Part shown: positions 40,081-49,519 of the stretch, piece by piece
How the letters are laid out: each line of letters opens with the position of its first letter
Numbering within the stretch: position 1 is the first letter of the stretch
NCBI RefSeq assembly: GCF_003858455.1
Contig: NZ_RQZF01000001.1
Span: 248,001-312,000, forward strand
DNA: 64,000 nucleotides
Origin: Schaalia canis
GTDB lineage: Bacteria > Actinomycetota > Actinomycetes > Actinomycetales > Actinomycetaceae
Reading direction: 5' to 3'
The notes under the pieces: model-generated
Database searches by the model: none
What the model saw: only the letters and a program-made list of their open reading frames with translations
Told to the model about the DNA's origin: nothing
Position numbers and translations under genes: made by a program

Positions 40081-41133
40081 TTAAATGTCGAGGGCGTAAA
40101 GGCGGGTTTGTCCGACGACGCGGAAACCGAGAGACTCGTAGACGGCAAGAGCACTGGATTGATTCCCTGAGCCGAGCCCCGTCCCCACGCGCTCCATCCC
40201 GTCCCGACGTTGGGCGTGCATGGTCGCAATAATGAGGGCGTCGACAACCGCAGCGTGACGCCAGTCAGCCAGGACGCCCATCTGGTCGATGTAGCCTTCT
40301 TTCCATCCCAGTGCGGCCCAGTCCTGCTCATAGCGGGAGGCCAGGAGAAATCCAGCAACCTTCGGGCGGTCTCCTCGGTAATCAACGGCAACAAAAGACC
40401 ATTCGGGGACGAAGGCTGTTCTCCCCATCAGCCACTGTTCCTCGGTAAGAGGACGCCCCCACTCTTGTTCGTTTAGGCGGTTCGCAGCGCGACGAGTGGG
40501 ATCCTCCCATTGTGGCCCCCATTCTTCGATCCGCAAATAGGATCCAAGATCAGGGGTGGCAGGCAGGTCATGAAGTTCAGCTCTGAGTTCATAGTAGGTG
40601 CGCGACCAGTGATATCCCAGGCGTTTGAGATGGTCTTCAAGCTCTTCATTGCCCGGATCGACATTTGTCACCACGCGGCCACTTTGCCCCTCAACGGGTA
40701 GGAGCTGGTGCACGTTCCGCGCAGCATCTGTTTGCCATTGAACAAGAGCACCGCCCAACCCAATCCTGCGGAATCGAGGATCAACGCCACCCTGGCATAG
40801 ACATTCGATGGTTCCCGTGTGGCGGACGACCATCTGCATGAAAGCAACCATTTCGCCGCGGGCCATTCCACGAGATGCGAACGCGGCGATGCCGAACCAG
40901 TCACTTGCCTGAGAAAGCATCTCTTCGACTTCTTCGCAAGAAGTGCGGTACGGAGGATTATCGCGGGCTTCAATACGAGCAATAAGGTTGGATAGAGCAT
41001 GTAAGTCATCGGGCTGAAGCTCACGCCAGTACACCCCGCGTTCGGCGGTGGGGAGCTCAACGTACAGGCGGTGTGGCTCGTGCGTGTGTTCCTCACCACT
41101 GACAGGATTATCAGGCACGGACGCATCATCCAT
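40081..41133 (-). CDS. Two-domain GNAT acetyltransferase
   Basis: A 350-residue protein with two GNAT folds. The first domain has RGMARGEMVAFMQMV and FRRIGLGGALVQWQ (acetyl-CoA loop). The second has YRGDRPKVAGFLLASR and IDQMGVLADWRHAAVVDALIIATM, ending AVYESLGFRVVGQTRLYALD. Tandem GNATs of this type are known from MshD of mycothiol synthesis and from antibiotic-resistance contexts, but the substrate here is unknown. Its paralogue lies immediately upstream. A very strong AAAGGAGGAG precedes the ATG. It is convergent with parC with a 27-bp gap. Confidence 0.85.
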   Translation of the reverse strand: MDDASVPDNPVSGEEHTHEPHRLYVELPTAERGVYWRELQPDDLHALSNLIARIEARDNPPYRTSCEEVEEMLSQASDWFGIAAFASRGMARGEMVAFMQMVVRHTGTIECLCQGGVDPRFRRIGLGGALVQWQTDAARNVHQLLPVEGQSGRVVTNVDPGNEELEDHLKRLGYHWSRTYYELRAELHDLPATPDLGSYLRIEEWGPQWEDPTRRAANRLNEQEWGRPLTEEQWLMGRTAFVPEWSFVAVDYRGDRPKVAGFLLASRYEQDWAALGWKEGYIDQMGVLADWRHAAVVDALIIATMHAQRRDGMERVGTGLGSGNQSSALAVYESLGFRVVGQTRLYALDI

Positions 41134-41220
41134 TGTTGGCTCCTCCTTTCATACGGCCGGCGCACATTTCGTGGTCAGCAGCAAACAGTGACCTACTGAC
41201 AGCATACGAGCGTGCAGCGT

Positions 41221-42240
41221 TTAGTGTTCGATGGCGTAGTAGACCTCTGAGCGTTCGTCAACGAAACCGAAATGCTCATAGATACCGTGAGCGTTACTTG
41301 GCGAGGAAATATCCACGTCCAACCCAATACGGTTCATCCCTGATCGTGCCGCTGCCGCCACCGCTGCGCCCAGCAGGCTTCTGACAAGGCCTTTGCCTTG
41401 GTGTTCAGGGCCAACGCCGATAAGAGACACATAGGCTTCGGTTCGTCCGGTTGCTGCCCAACGTTCAGCAGGGCGAGCACAAATGCAATATCCAGCGAGT
41501 TTTCCTTTAGAATCAACAACACCAAAAGACCAGCGGGGTTCGCATTCGTCCATTGCTTCAGCCCACCAGCGGTCACGCATCTCTGGCCAATAATGATGAG
41601 TGAAAACCTCGCGGTGGAGAAGGTGGGCTTCTTGAACGTTGACGTCGTTCCAGGGAAGCAGGCTGTAGCCGTGCTTCACAGGAGGTGTAGTCTCCGAGCC
41701 TTCAATTTCACGGTACATGATGGCAAAGGTGCGCTTAGCGAAGAAACCCGCTGCGATATAAAGCCGACGCCGATCTGTCATGTGGGAATCGACGGTGTTC
41801 ATGATCTGCGCACGAATGGGGTTATCGGCGCCAAAGTGTTCCACGAGAAGCTGGCGAGCGCGTCCATCTTGCCAGAAGAGGAGGGCACGGCCTAGACCGC
41901 GGCCTCGCCACCGGGGGTGGATAAGGGCGTTAACAACGGCGACGGCCATTTCCTCAACGGAGCGAAGGACACGCACCGAAGCGACCGCGCCAATAACTCC
42001 CTCACCGTCGACACCGACAATGGTGTCGATGAGATCCTCCCCTTGCTTTCCCTCCATGAGGTCAGCAATCTGGGCGGGTGAAATTCTGTGGATTGCTTCA
42101 TCTGCGTCTTCGACCACACGGGCAAGCTCAGCGATTCCTGGTCCGTCAGAGGGAATGAGTTGACGCCACCGTAGTCCAAGGTGAGCCCCTGGGTAAGCCA
42201 CCGAAGCGGGAGGTTGGAGACGCTGTGCAAGTCCAGTCAT
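41221..42240 (-). CDS. Two-domain GNAT acetyltransferase, paralogue
   Basis: A 339-residue paralogue of the adjacent gene. The first domain reads GVIGAVASVRVL and WRGRGLGRALLFWQDGRA (acetyl-CoA loop); the second reads YVSLIGVGPEHQGKGLVRSLLGAA and ends NAHGIYEHFGFVDERSEVYYAIE. In this copy both CoA loops keep the R/Q-x-x-G-x-G/A pattern, while the second domain of the neighbour is degenerate (DWRHAAVVDAL). Start choice: the ATG at 42240 lies 7 nt after TAGAAT and there is no Shine-Dalgarno. An ATG at 42249 also exists, but it overlaps that hexamer. It sits 33-42 bp after the parE stop, in the same direction. Confidence 0.85.
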   Translation of the reverse strand: MTGLAQRLQPPASVAYPGAHLGLRWRQLIPSDGPGIAELARVVEDADEAIHRISPAQIADLMEGKQGEDLIDTIVGVDGEGVIGAVASVRVLRSVEEMAVAVVNALIHPRWRGRGLGRALLFWQDGRARQLLVEHFGADNPIRAQIMNTVDSHMTDRRRLYIAAGFFAKRTFAIMYREIEGSETTPPVKHGYSLLPWNDVNVQEAHLLHREVFTHHYWPEMRDRWWAEAMDECEPRWSFGVVDSKGKLAGYCICARPAERWAATGRTEAYVSLIGVGPEHQGKGLVRSLLGAAVAAAARSGMNRIGLDVDISSPSNAHGIYEHFGFVDERSEVYYAIEH

Positions 42241-42247
42241 GGTATCC

Positions 42248-42253
42248 ATTCTA
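42248..42253 (-). promoter_or_regulatory. Candidate -10 hexamer of the second GNAT gene
   Basis: TAGAAT on the minus strand, 7 nt before the ATG at 42240, same form as at dxs and parE. Suggests an own, leaderless promoter within the short gap after parE. Confidence 0.45.
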
Positions 42254-42282
42254 GGTAATGGACGGCCCTAAGTCCTATTTGC

Positions 42283-44391
42283 TTAAGCATCGATGCGTTC
42301 ACGATCAATACTGGCTGCCCCTTCAACGATGAAGTCACGCCGAGGATCGACAACCTTACCCATCAGAAGCTCAAAGACATCTTCAGCCTGACGGATGGCG
42401 TCTTCGTCGGCCAAGGTAATACGTCGGAGCGAACGATGCTGTCGGTCCATCGTCGTTTCGGCCAACTGATCGGCGTCCATTTCACCCAAGCCCTTGTAGC
42501 GTTGGATGGGCTCTTTCCAGGTTCTACCGGACTTCTCCAGTGAACGTAAGGTGCGATGTAGCTCTTCTTCAGAGTAGGTGTACACCAGTTCACGAGGCTT
42601 TCGCCCGCGTGCAGCGACTTCAATGCGGTGCAGTGGGGGCACCGCAGCGTAGACACGGCCAGCTTCGACAAGGGGGCGCATATAACGGAAGAAAAGGGTG
42701 AGTAGCAGGGTGCGGATGTGGGCACCATCAACGTCAGCGTCGGTCATCAGAATGACCTTGCCGTATCTGGCCTGTTCAAGGTCAAAGGTACGCCCAGAAC
42801 CCGCACCGATGACTTGGATGATGCTGGCACATTCAGCGTTAGCTAGCATGTCCGCGGTGGATGCTTTTTGGACGTTGAGGATCTTGCCGCGAATAGGGAA
42901 CAGCGCCTGATACTGGCTGTTGCGGGCGGATTTTGCTGTGCCGAGGGCAGAATCACCCTCAACGATGAACAGTTCACTTTCAGCGACATCTTCACTGCGG
43001 CAATCAGCTAGTTTTGCTGGCAGGGATGAGGTTTCAAGTGCGTTCTTACGCCGTGAGATCTCCTTGTGCATGCGCGCTGAGATACGCGCTTTCATCTCTC
43101 CGACGACTTTTTCCAAGAGCATCTGCGTCTGCTGCTTGTCGTCACGTTTGGCAGAGGCGAATTTTTTGTCGATCCACTCGCTGATGACGCGGGAGACTAC
43201 AGCGCGCACCTGAGGAGTGCCAAGCACTTCCTTTGTCTGCCCTTCAAACTGTGGCTCAGGAAAACGCACGGTGATAACAGCGGTCAAGCCGGCAAGGACG
43301 TCGTCCTTTTCAAGTCGACCGTCCTTCGTGCCTAGTTTGAGTTTGCGAGCGTTCTTCTCGACCTGCGTGCGCAGTACCTTCAGGACGGCCTGTTCAAAGC
43401 CTGTGACGTGGGTGCCGCCCTTGGGGGTGGCAATAATATTGACGAAGGACTGTAGGTGGGTATCGTAGCCAATGCCCCAGCGGATAGCGCAGTCCACCTC
43501 GCAGGTACGTTCCACCTCGGTAGCGGCAAGATGGCCTGTATCAGGATCAAGTTGTTGGACGGTCTCGGTGTAGGTGCCCTGGCCGGTAATGTGCCAGGTG
43601 TCGGTAACAGGGCCATCAGAGGCAAGCCAGTCAGCGAAGTCCACCACGCCCCCGTCGAAACGGAAGGATTCGGCGGCGGTTTCTTCACCGCGTTCGTCGT
43701 AGCAATTAATTGTTAGCCCTGGGACGAGGAAGGCTGTCTGGCGAGCGCGAGCGAGAAGGCCTTCCCAGTCGAAGCCCTCCGTTGAGGGGAAGATCTGGAA
43801 ATCCGCCCAGAATCGGACGCGAGTACCCGTCACATTCTTTTTGACCTTCCCGACCTTCATCAGTGCTGAAGAATCCACAAAGGGAGTGAAAGGTGAGTTC
43901 GGAGTGCGTTGATGCGTGTCATCGAAAGTGCCTGGTTCGCCGCGTCGGAAGCACATTTGATGGGTGATTCCCCCACGATCCACTTGGACATCCATACGGG
44001 CAGAGAGCGCGTTCACTACCGAGGCGCCCACACCGTGAAGGCCACCAGAAGCCGCGTAGGAACCACCGCCGAACTTACCGCCGGCGTGCAATTTTGTGTA
44101 GACGACTTCCACGCCTGAGAGGCCCACTCCGGGAACCTCATCAACGGGAACGCCTCGCCCGTTGTCAGCAACAGACGCCGAGTGATCGTTGTGAAGGTGC
44201 ACGTCAATAGTGTCGCAGTGGCCTTCAAGGGCCTCATCGACAGCGTTATCGATGATCTCCCACAAGCAGTGCATCAAACCGCGCCGGTCGGTTGAGCCAA
44301 TGTACATACCGGGGCGTTTGCGCACCGCCTCAAGTCCTTCAAGGACCGACAGGTGCCGAGCGTTGTAATCGGATGAAGCTGTAGGAGTCAC
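42283..44391 (-). CDS. parE: DNA topoisomerase IV subunit B
   Basis: ATPase subunit of the type IIA topoisomerase, 702 residues. The GHKL ATP site shows EIIDNAVDEALEG, DNGRGVPVDEVPG and ASGGLHGVGASVVNALS. The transducer has QLDPDTGHLAATEVERT. TOPRIM begins FIVEGDSALGTAKSARN, followed by IRGKILNVQKAS and DADVDGAHIRTLLLTL. The C-terminal part ends with QRYKGLGEMDADQLAETTMD. The start is best put at the GTG at 44391: TAGAAT ends exactly 6 nt earlier. The GTG at 44397 is the alternative. The name is given by pairing with parC; it could also be called a second gyrB. Confidence 0.92.
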   Translation of the reverse strand: MTPTASSDYNARHLSVLEGLEAVRKRPGMYIGSTDRRGLMHCLWEIIDNAVDEALEGHCDTIDVHLHNDHSASVADNGRGVPVDEVPGVGLSGVEVVYTKLHAGGKFGGGSYAASGGLHGVGASVVNALSARMDVQVDRGGITHQMCFRRGEPGTFDDTHQRTPNSPFTPFVDSSALMKVGKVKKNVTGTRVRFWADFQIFPSTEGFDWEGLLARARQTAFLVPGLTINCYDERGEETAAESFRFDGGVVDFADWLASDGPVTDTWHITGQGTYTETVQQLDPDTGHLAATEVERTCEVDCAIRWGIGYDTHLQSFVNIIATPKGGTHVTGFEQAVLKVLRTQVEKNARKLKLGTKDGRLEKDDVLAGLTAVITVRFPEPQFEGQTKEVLGTPQVRAVVSRVISEWIDKKFASAKRDDKQQTQMLLEKVVGEMKARISARMHKEISRRKNALETSSLPAKLADCRSEDVAESELFIVEGDSALGTAKSARNSQYQALFPIRGKILNVQKASTADMLANAECASIIQVIGAGSGRTFDLEQARYGKVILMTDADVDGAHIRTLLLTLFFRYMRPLVEAGRVYAAVPPLHRIEVAARGRKPRELVYTYSEEELHRTLRSLEKSGRTWKEPIQRYKGLGEMDADQLAETTMDRQHRSLRRITLADEDAIRQAEDVFELLMGKVVDPRRDFIVEGAASIDRERIDA

Positions 44392-44397
44392 CCCCAC

Positions 44398-44403
44398 ATT
44401 CTA
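44398..44403 (-). promoter_or_regulatory. Candidate -10 hexamer of parE
   Basis: TAGAAT on the minus strand is followed by GTGGGG and then the GTG at 44391. This implies a leaderless transcript and a start two codons inside the longest frame. Confidence 0.5.
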
Positions 44404-44574
44404 GGAATGTCACACTGGTTTTGACGTCAGGCACCACCTGCAGGAAGGAAATACGCTCATTCTCACCTTCCCCCTTTGGGCGTTACTCGCAGATATTGGA
44501 CGCCGGATTCGGCCCCTGGCGAACATCGGTGGACACGGCAGGAAAAAGTATCTCGGCAGTGATGGGATAGAGAC

Positions 44575-44793
44575 ATGATGACGACAGCATGGATGGAACA
44601 GACGGAGTCTGCTACTCCGGTCCTGACTGCAGCTGACCGCTGCGATCAATGCGGGGCCCGCGCATGGGTGAAGGTGACCTTAAACTCCGGGGAACTCCTC
44701 TTTTGCGCTCACCACGCCAATCGCCATATGGAATCACTGCGTGAAACAGCCGTGACGATTCTTGATGAACGTCATCTTCTGACCGAGGACTGA
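44575..44793 (+). CDS. DUF7455 zinc-ribbon-like small protein
   Basis: A 72-residue actinobacterial protein with a probable metal site: CDQCGARAWVKV near residue 23 and LLFCAHHANRH near 43. This corresponds to the DUF7455 family, usually found beside the ParE and sigA genes. Function unknown. The first possible starts are the ATG at 44575 or 44578; an ATG at codon 7 (MEQTES) also fits. It lies divergent from parE and upstream of the YbjN pair. Confidence 0.82.
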   Translation: MMTTAWMEQTESATPVLTAADRCDQCGARAWVKVTLNSGELLFCAHHANRHMESLRETAVTILDERHLLTED

Positions 44794-44927
44794 CCTTCTC
44801 CACTGCACCTATTCCCCTACGCGGTGAGGTTGTGCCACCGTCAGCCTTCCGACTTCGCTGACATTCGATAAACTGGCGTGGATGCGCGAAGCTGCGTTGA
44901 TACCGTAACAACGAGGAAGTGAGATTC

Positions 44928-45377
44928 ATGGGTTTCTTCTCCCGTAATGAGCCTCAGGAGCAGTCTGTTCCTGCGATTACTCAAGAGCGTTTGACCCAGC
45001 TCTTTGACGAAAAAAAATGGCACTACTTTATTGACAACGAAGGTGACCTGGGTGGTACCTGGGATGACAACCAGTTCTACTTCCTCTTGCGGGGTAAGGA
45101 ATCTGAGATCCTCCACATTCAGGGACGCTGGCACAACACGATTGCTCTAGAGAAGCTTGAAATCGTCCGTGATTTCATTAACCGCTGGCACCGTGACAAG
45201 CTGTGGCCGAAGTGCTACCACCGTATCAATGACGACGGCCGTATTTCCGTGTTCACCGAGGTCCCTATTGACCACGAACACGGCGCAACCAGCGAGCAGC
45301 TATACCAGCAGATCTCCTGCGCGCTGGGTACCTCTGCCCAATTCTACGCAGCACTGGCTGAAGAACTGGATATGTGA
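44928..45377 (+). CDS. YbjN domain-containing protein, copy 1
   Basis: A 149-residue protein with the YbjN fold. An N-terminal tail (MGFFSRNEPQEQ) precedes LTQLFDEKKWHYFIDNEGDLGGTWDDNQFYFLL and EVPIDHEHGATSEQLYQQISCALG at the end. YbjN domains resemble type III secretion chaperones and act in regulation or protein interaction; in Actinobacteria the function is unknown. The ATG at 44928 is preceded by GAGGAAG at 44913. A close paralogue follows 22 bp downstream. Confidence 0.88.
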   Translation: MGFFSRNEPQEQSVPAITQERLTQLFDEKKWHYFIDNEGDLGGTWDDNQFYFLLRGKESEILHIQGRWHNTIALEKLEIVRDFINRWHRDKLWPKCYHRINDDGRISVFTEVPIDHEHGATSEQLYQQISCALGTSAQFYAALAEELDM

Positions 45378-45399
45378 GAGAGGAAGAGGAACACACATC

Positions 45400-45873
45400 A
45401 TGGCATGGTTCTCCCGTAACGCTGAAACAACAGCTTCAGACCCGATACTTCCCCTCACCCAGGAACGCATCGTTGATATTTTCAACGATGAAGAGTGGCA
45501 TTACATCATTGACGACGATGGAGATCTTGGCGGCCGCTGGGGCGACGTCATCATCTACTTCATTATTCTTGGTCAGCAAAAGGAGATGCTCCAGATCGTT
45601 GGTCGCATGAGCACTCCCATTGACGAAGCAAATCACGATGATGCCATGATCTTCATTGAGGATTGGCACCGCGATCACTTCTGGCCTAAGGCTTACACCG
45701 TCTTTGACGATCAAGGAATGATGCGCGTGTGCGCCGAGGTTAACATCGACCATGAGCCCGGTGTGACCAAAGCCCAGCTCCGCCAGCATGTTCGTTGCGC
45801 TGTCGGCACGCAGATGCAGTTCTTCGAGGCGCTGCGTGAGCGTTTTGGCATGCCTCCAATGGACGAGGAGTAA
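45400..45873 (+). CDS. YbjN domain-containing protein, copy 2
   Basis: A 157-residue paralogue of the preceding gene, with the same block order: MAWFSRNAETTA, then LTQERIVDIFNDEEWHYIID and LGGRWGDVIIYFIILG, and ending HVRCAVGTQMQFFEALRERFG. The copies share the DLGG-W-D and F-x-D-x2-G motifs but differ in the middle. The ATG has GAGAGGAAGAGG upstream. The pair probably arises from tandem duplication and may form a heterodimer. A terminator follows. Confidence 0.88.
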   Translation: MAWFSRNAETTASDPILPLTQERIVDIFNDEEWHYIIDDDGDLGGRWGDVIIYFIILGQQKEMLQIVGRMSTPIDEANHDDAMIFIEDWHRDHFWPKAYTVFDDQGMMRVCAEVNIDHEPGVTKAQLRQHVRCAVGTQMQFFEALRERFGMPPMDEE

Positions 45874-45899
45874 ACACTTCTCTTCCAACTGCGACCACG

Positions 45900-45939
45900 G
45901 CGGGTGCACGCAAGTATTTGCGTGCACCCGCTTTGTGTT
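45900..45939 (+). terminator. Terminator of the YbjN operon
   Basis: A perfect 14-bp stem (45900-45913 with 45918-45931), a 4-nt loop, and the tail TTTGTGTT on the plus strand, 26 bp after the second YbjN stop. Confidence 0.85.
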
Positions 45940-45982
45940 GACAGCTCACAGGAAAACACATGCGCAGGCTTGAACGGCCATA

Positions 45983-46023
45983 CAATGTGGGGCGAGAACC
46001 TTTCAGGTTCTCGCCCCACATTG
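45983..46023. terminator. Long hairpin between the YbjN operon and sigA
   Basis: A perfect 18-bp stem (45983-46000 with 46006-46023) and a 5-nt loop. It lies 17 bp past the sigA stop. No U-tract on either strand. Probably the sigA terminator or a shared barrier to read-through. Confidence 0.7.
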
Positions 46024-46040
46024 TCATAGGTGACGTCAGA

Positions 46041-47786
46041 TCAGTCGAGGTAGTCGCGCAGCACCTGGGAACGCGACGGGTGACGCAGCTTCGACATTGT
46101 CTTAGATTCAATCTGACGGATACGTTCACGGGTGACACCGTAAACCTTTCCAATCTCGTCAAGAGTCTTCGGCTGCCCATCACCCAAACCAAAACGCATG
46201 GCGACAACGCCTGCCTCACGCTCGGAAAGAGTGTCAAGTACTCGATGAAGCTGCTCTTGCAAAAGCGTGAATGACACGGCATCTGCGGGGACAACAGCTT
46301 CAGAGTCCTCGATAAGGTCCCCGAACTCAGAGTCGCCGTCCTCACCCAGCGGGGTGTGCAGCGAAATCGGCTCACGGCCGTACTTTTGGACCTCGACAAC
46401 CTTCTCAGCGGTCATGTCGAGTTCCTTTGCCAGCTCCTCCGGTGTGGGATCGCGGCCGAGGTCCTGAACCATTTGTCGCTGAACGCGAGCCAGCTTATTG
46501 ATCACTTCCACCATGTGAACAGGAATGCGGATCGTGCGAGCCTGATCGGCCATAGCGCGAGTAATAGCCTGGCGGATCCACCAGGTTGCATAGGTGGAGA
46601 ACTTGTATCCCTTGGTGTAGTCGAACTTCTCGACGGCTCGGATCAAACCCAGGTTGCCCTCTTGGATGAGGTCAAGGAATTGCATACCGCGGCCGGTGTA
46701 GCGCTTAGCCAAAGAGACGACAAGACGCAGGTTGGCTTCAAGCAAGTGATTCTTCGCGTTCTGCCCATCTTGCGCAATGAAGTGCAACTCGCGGCGTTCC
46801 TTGGCTGTCAGAGCATCCGCTTCATTCTTCAGCTTGTATTCTGCGAAGAGACCCGCTTCAATACGGCGAGCCAGATCGACTTCCTGCTCAGCATTCAGCA
46901 GCGAAACCTTACCGATCTGCTTGAGGTAGTCCTTCACCGGGTCAGCGGTAGCGCCAGCAACAGTAACCTGCTGAACGGGTTCGTCGGTATCGTCAGAGTC
47001 GGAAACAACGAATGATCCCTTGACCTGGATACCTTCAGAAGTGCGCTCACGCAGAGCATTCGCAGAGGATCCTGCCTCTTCAGAATCCTCCTCAGAGTCA
47101 GACTCTTCTTCATCCTCACCGTCGTTGACGTCGTCCGAATCGTCGATCACGATGTCTTCATCGTCGATCTCAACATCGTCAGGCATGTCCTCGTCGTGAG
47201 TGTCCTCATCATTGACGTCAGCCACATCCTGGTCAAGATCCGATGGTAAAGCCTGCTTCTTATCCTCAGCCTCTTGTGCGCTCGACTTCGCAGCGGATTT
47301 CTTCGCTGAAGTCTTCTTCGCGGTCGCTGCCTTCTTTGCCGGAGCTTTGGTTGTCGAGGTATCCGTATCGGATGAGGAAGATGCTTCCTTTACGGCTTTA
47401 GTGCGGCGCTTTGCAGGGGCCTTTTTCGCTGCGGAGGCCGCCTCAAGCTTCTCAACAGCAGCTTCACTTGCTGCGCTGTCACTCTTCTTGGATGCGGAAG
47501 CGCGCTTTGGTGCCGCTTTCTTTGCAGTCTTGCCTGCCGAAGTAGTCTTGGCGTCTTCGACCGTCGCCTCAGACTTGTTCGCGGCGCGTCGCTTGGAAGG
47601 GGCTTTCGTGGCCGTTTTCTTGGGGTCAGATGCAGCCTCGTCGGCGGCTTTTGTTGCTGATGCCTTCTTCGCGGCCGTCGTTGTCACAGCGCCCTTCCTT
47701 GCCGGTGTTTTCTTAACCGAAGCTGCCATTGCGTCATCACCAGATGCGGTGGAAGTCGTGTCTTTTGCGGCCCGAGATGCACTCAC
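46041..47786 (-). CDS. sigA: Primary RNA polymerase sigma factor
   Basis: A 581-residue sigma-70 of the housekeeping group. Residues 1-180 are a long Lys/Ala/Ser-rich tail with repeated KKAAPKR-like units. A very acidic stretch (180-250) follows. The sigma core starts near 280 with [16 protein letters not shown] (region 1.2). Regions 2.3-2.4 are [18 protein letters not shown] and region 3 carries [16 protein letters not shown]. Region 4.2 is [20 protein letters not shown]. In Actinobacteria the primary sigma has such an extended N-terminus. The start is a GTG with an AAAGGG element six bases before it. It would recognise the promoters proposed here (TANNNT-type -10 boxes). Confidence 0.97.
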   Translation of the reverse strand: MSASRAAKDTTSTASGDDAMAASVKKTPARKGAVTTTAAKKASATKAADEAASDPKKTATKAPSKRRAANKSEATVEDAKTTSAGKTAKKAAPKRASASKKSDSAASEAAVEKLEAASAAKKAPAKRRTKAVKEASSSSDTDTSTTKAPAKKAATAKKTSAKKSAAKSSAQEAEDKKQALPSDLDQDVADVNDEDTHDEDMPDDVEIDDEDIVIDDSDDVNDGEDEEESDSEEDSEEAGSSANALRERTSEGIQVKGSFVVSDSDDTDEPVQQVTVAGATADPVKDYLKQIGKVSLLNAEQEVDLARRIEAGLFAEYKLKNEADALTAKERRELHFIAQDGQNAKNHLLEANLRLVVSLAKRYTGRGMQFLDLIQEGNLGLIRAVEKFDYTKGYKFSTYATWWIRQAITRAMADQARTIRIPVHMVEVINKLARVQRQMVQDLGRDPTPEELAKELDMTAEKVVEVQKYGREPISLHTPLGEDGDSEFGDLIEDSEAVVPADAVSFTLLQEQLHRVLDTLSEREAGVVAMRFGLGDGQPKTLDEIGKVYGVTRERIRQIESKTMSKLRHPSRSQVLRDYLD

Positions 47787-47891
47787 AGGTAGCCCTTTCT
47801 CACGCTAGGAAAAACACGATCCGCGACGCGGCAGTGTTGACAGAACTCGGATAAGTATAGTCCGTAAAAAGGTTAATGCCGACTCGAACGA

Positions 47892-48314
47892 TCACTTATC
47901 CCGACGCAAATGCGTGGTAGTCGTCACCACCGGACAGGGCGCGTCAAGAAGAATCTGCGCTGCTGTCGGGCCGATGTGGGTTCCAGCGAAACCTCCGGGC
48001 CTTAAACCCAGGACAATAAGCTGCGCAGAACTCCTCTCAGCAACCCGTAAAACGGTCTCCGCCATTGATGCACCCGCCGTTGGGCGACGCACATCAACAT
48101 CCAATGCCACGCCACGAAGAGCATCCCACAGGCGGTCCTCAACCTCATCACGGCTGAGGGGCTGATCACCTTCAGCATTGAGCTGCTGAGAGCCAGAGGA
48201 ATTGGAATCGAGTACCACAAGTAGCGAAGTATTCCGTGCACTCGCCTGCGCGATAGCCTCACTGAGGGCCGCGTCTGACTCAATATTGCCGTAATAACTC
48301 ACAACAACCGACAT
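47892..48314 (-). CDS. Universal stress protein family
   Basis: A single UspA domain of 140 residues: MSVVVSYYGNIESDAALSEA at the N-terminus and LIVLGLRPGGFAGTHIGPTAAQILLDAPCPVV near the C-terminus. The G-x2-G-x9-G ATP loop is altered (LRPGGFAGTHIGPTA), so nucleotide binding is uncertain. The function is presumably stress-related. It is upstream of sigA in the same direction (gap 105 bp), with AAGGAG before the ATG. Confidence 0.85.
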   Translation of the reverse strand: MSVVVSYYGNIESDAALSEAIAQASARNTSLLVVLDSNSSGSQQLNAEGDQPLSRDEVEDRLWDALRGVALDVDVRRPTAGASMAETVLRVAERSSAQLIVLGLRPGGFAGTHIGPTAAQILLDAPCPVVTTTTHLRRDK

Positions 48315-48421
48315 TGTGCCCTCTCCTTACCGCTGCTCAACATCCATTCTAAAGGCGTTTCACGACCTTACCGGCGCTGATCCAAGCGGTGAGACCTTGA
48401 GCGTCAACTACCCTTAGAGTC

Positions 48422-49519
48422 ATGAGTTCCTTCGCTTCCACTCTGCCACCCCTTCGGGCAACCATCGACAGAGCAACTCAAGCCGCTGTCGAACGAACCT
48501 GCGCCGCAAGTTTCAACAACGCTACGCTCACTCCTTTTACGCAGGCAGCCTTTCAGGCGAGCGCATCAGGCAAACGCTTTCGCGCAATCTGCACCTACAT
48601 CGGCGCAGCAGTGGCAAGTGGAAACGCATTAGGTCACATTCAATTCGAAGACCTCGCAGCAGCAGTGGAGCTCTATCAGGCCAGCGCGCTCGTCCATGAT
48701 GACGTCATCGACCATGCAGACACGCGTCGCGGAGCCCCTACGCCGCATGTCTCTTTCTCTTACATGCATGAGAGGCAGGCATGGCTGGGAGATTCGCATG
48801 ATTTTGGTCGGGCCTCAGCCATTCTTCTTGGCGATCTACTCTTCTCTGCGGCCGAGGCTGCAATGGTCCGTTTCACCTCAACCTTGCCATCGCCACGGGC
48901 AGCAGTGGTGATGGAGCGTTACACCCTCATGCACACGGAGGTGGCTATCGGGCAATACCTGGACGTTCTTGCCGAACAGCACCCCATCACCGCCGATGAT
49001 GATGACGCTTTTCTCCTGGCCGATATCCTCGAAGTGGTTCGACTGAAGTCCGCGCGTTATTCCGTTGTTCACCCCGTGATCTTAGGGGCGCTGGCTGTCG
49101 GAGCGGGCTTGGAACTCACCACTGCCCTTGAAGCAACTTTGCTACCGTGGGGCACAGCCTTCCAACTTCGTGACGACGATCTTGGCCTCTTCGGCGATCC
49201 CGAGGTCACCGGAAAGCCAGCAGGCGATGATCTTCTTGAGGGAAAACGCACAGCCCTGATGGCCTTCACCTGGTCCAATAGCTCCCCCACAGAGCGTCAC
49301 GTGCTCAGCGAAGCATTTAATTCCTCCCGCAAACGTCGCGTCGAACTGGTGGATACAGTGCGTGAAATCGTGAGTTCACGAGGCCGAAGCGCACACGAGT
49401 CATTCATTGACGAACTGGTGGACAAGGGCGCGGCAGCAGTACCTAGTTCCGAGCTCTCACCTGCATCCATCGAATTGCTCGACGCATTGGGTGAACTGCT
49501 GACACGCCGCCATGCCTGA
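48422..49519 (+). CDS. Polyprenyl (geranylgeranyl-type) diphosphate synthase
   Basis: A 365-residue all-helical prenyltransferase that adds isopentenyl units to allylic diphosphates. The first aspartate motif is LVHDDVIDHADTRRG, the second is FQLRDDDLGLFGDP with the actinobacterial replacement of the last Asp. The DDxxD/DDxxG pair and KPAGDDLLEGKRT follow the IdsA2/GrcC type of mycobacterial GGPP synthase. The product chain length cannot be set from sequence. The gene precedes the Rv2175c-like and PASTA-kinase genes, as idsA2 does in mycobacteria. It probably uses the MEP pathway precursors made with dxs. Confidence 0.9.
   Translation: MSSFASTLPPLRATIDRATQAAVERTCAASFNNATLTPFTQAAFQASASGKRFRAICTYIGAAVASGNALGHIQFEDLAAAVELYQASALVHDDVIDHADTRRGAPTPHVSFSYMHERQAWLGDSHDFGRASAILLGDLLFSAAEAAMVRFTSTLPSPRAAVVMERYTLMHTEVAIGQYLDVLAEQHPITADDDDAFLLADILEVVRLKSARYSVVHPVILGALAVGAGLELTTALEATLLPWGTAFQLRDDDLGLFGDPEVTGKPAGDDLLEGKRTALMAFTWSNSSPTERHVLSEAFNSSRKRRVELVDTVREIVSSRGRSAHESFIDELVDKGAAAVPSSELSPASIELLDALGELLTRRHA

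Noticed and set aside
44410-44649. A 79-residue minus-strand frame upstream of parE
   Set aside because: It overlaps the DUF7455 gene and the parE upstream region and has an Arg/Cys/His-rich random composition.
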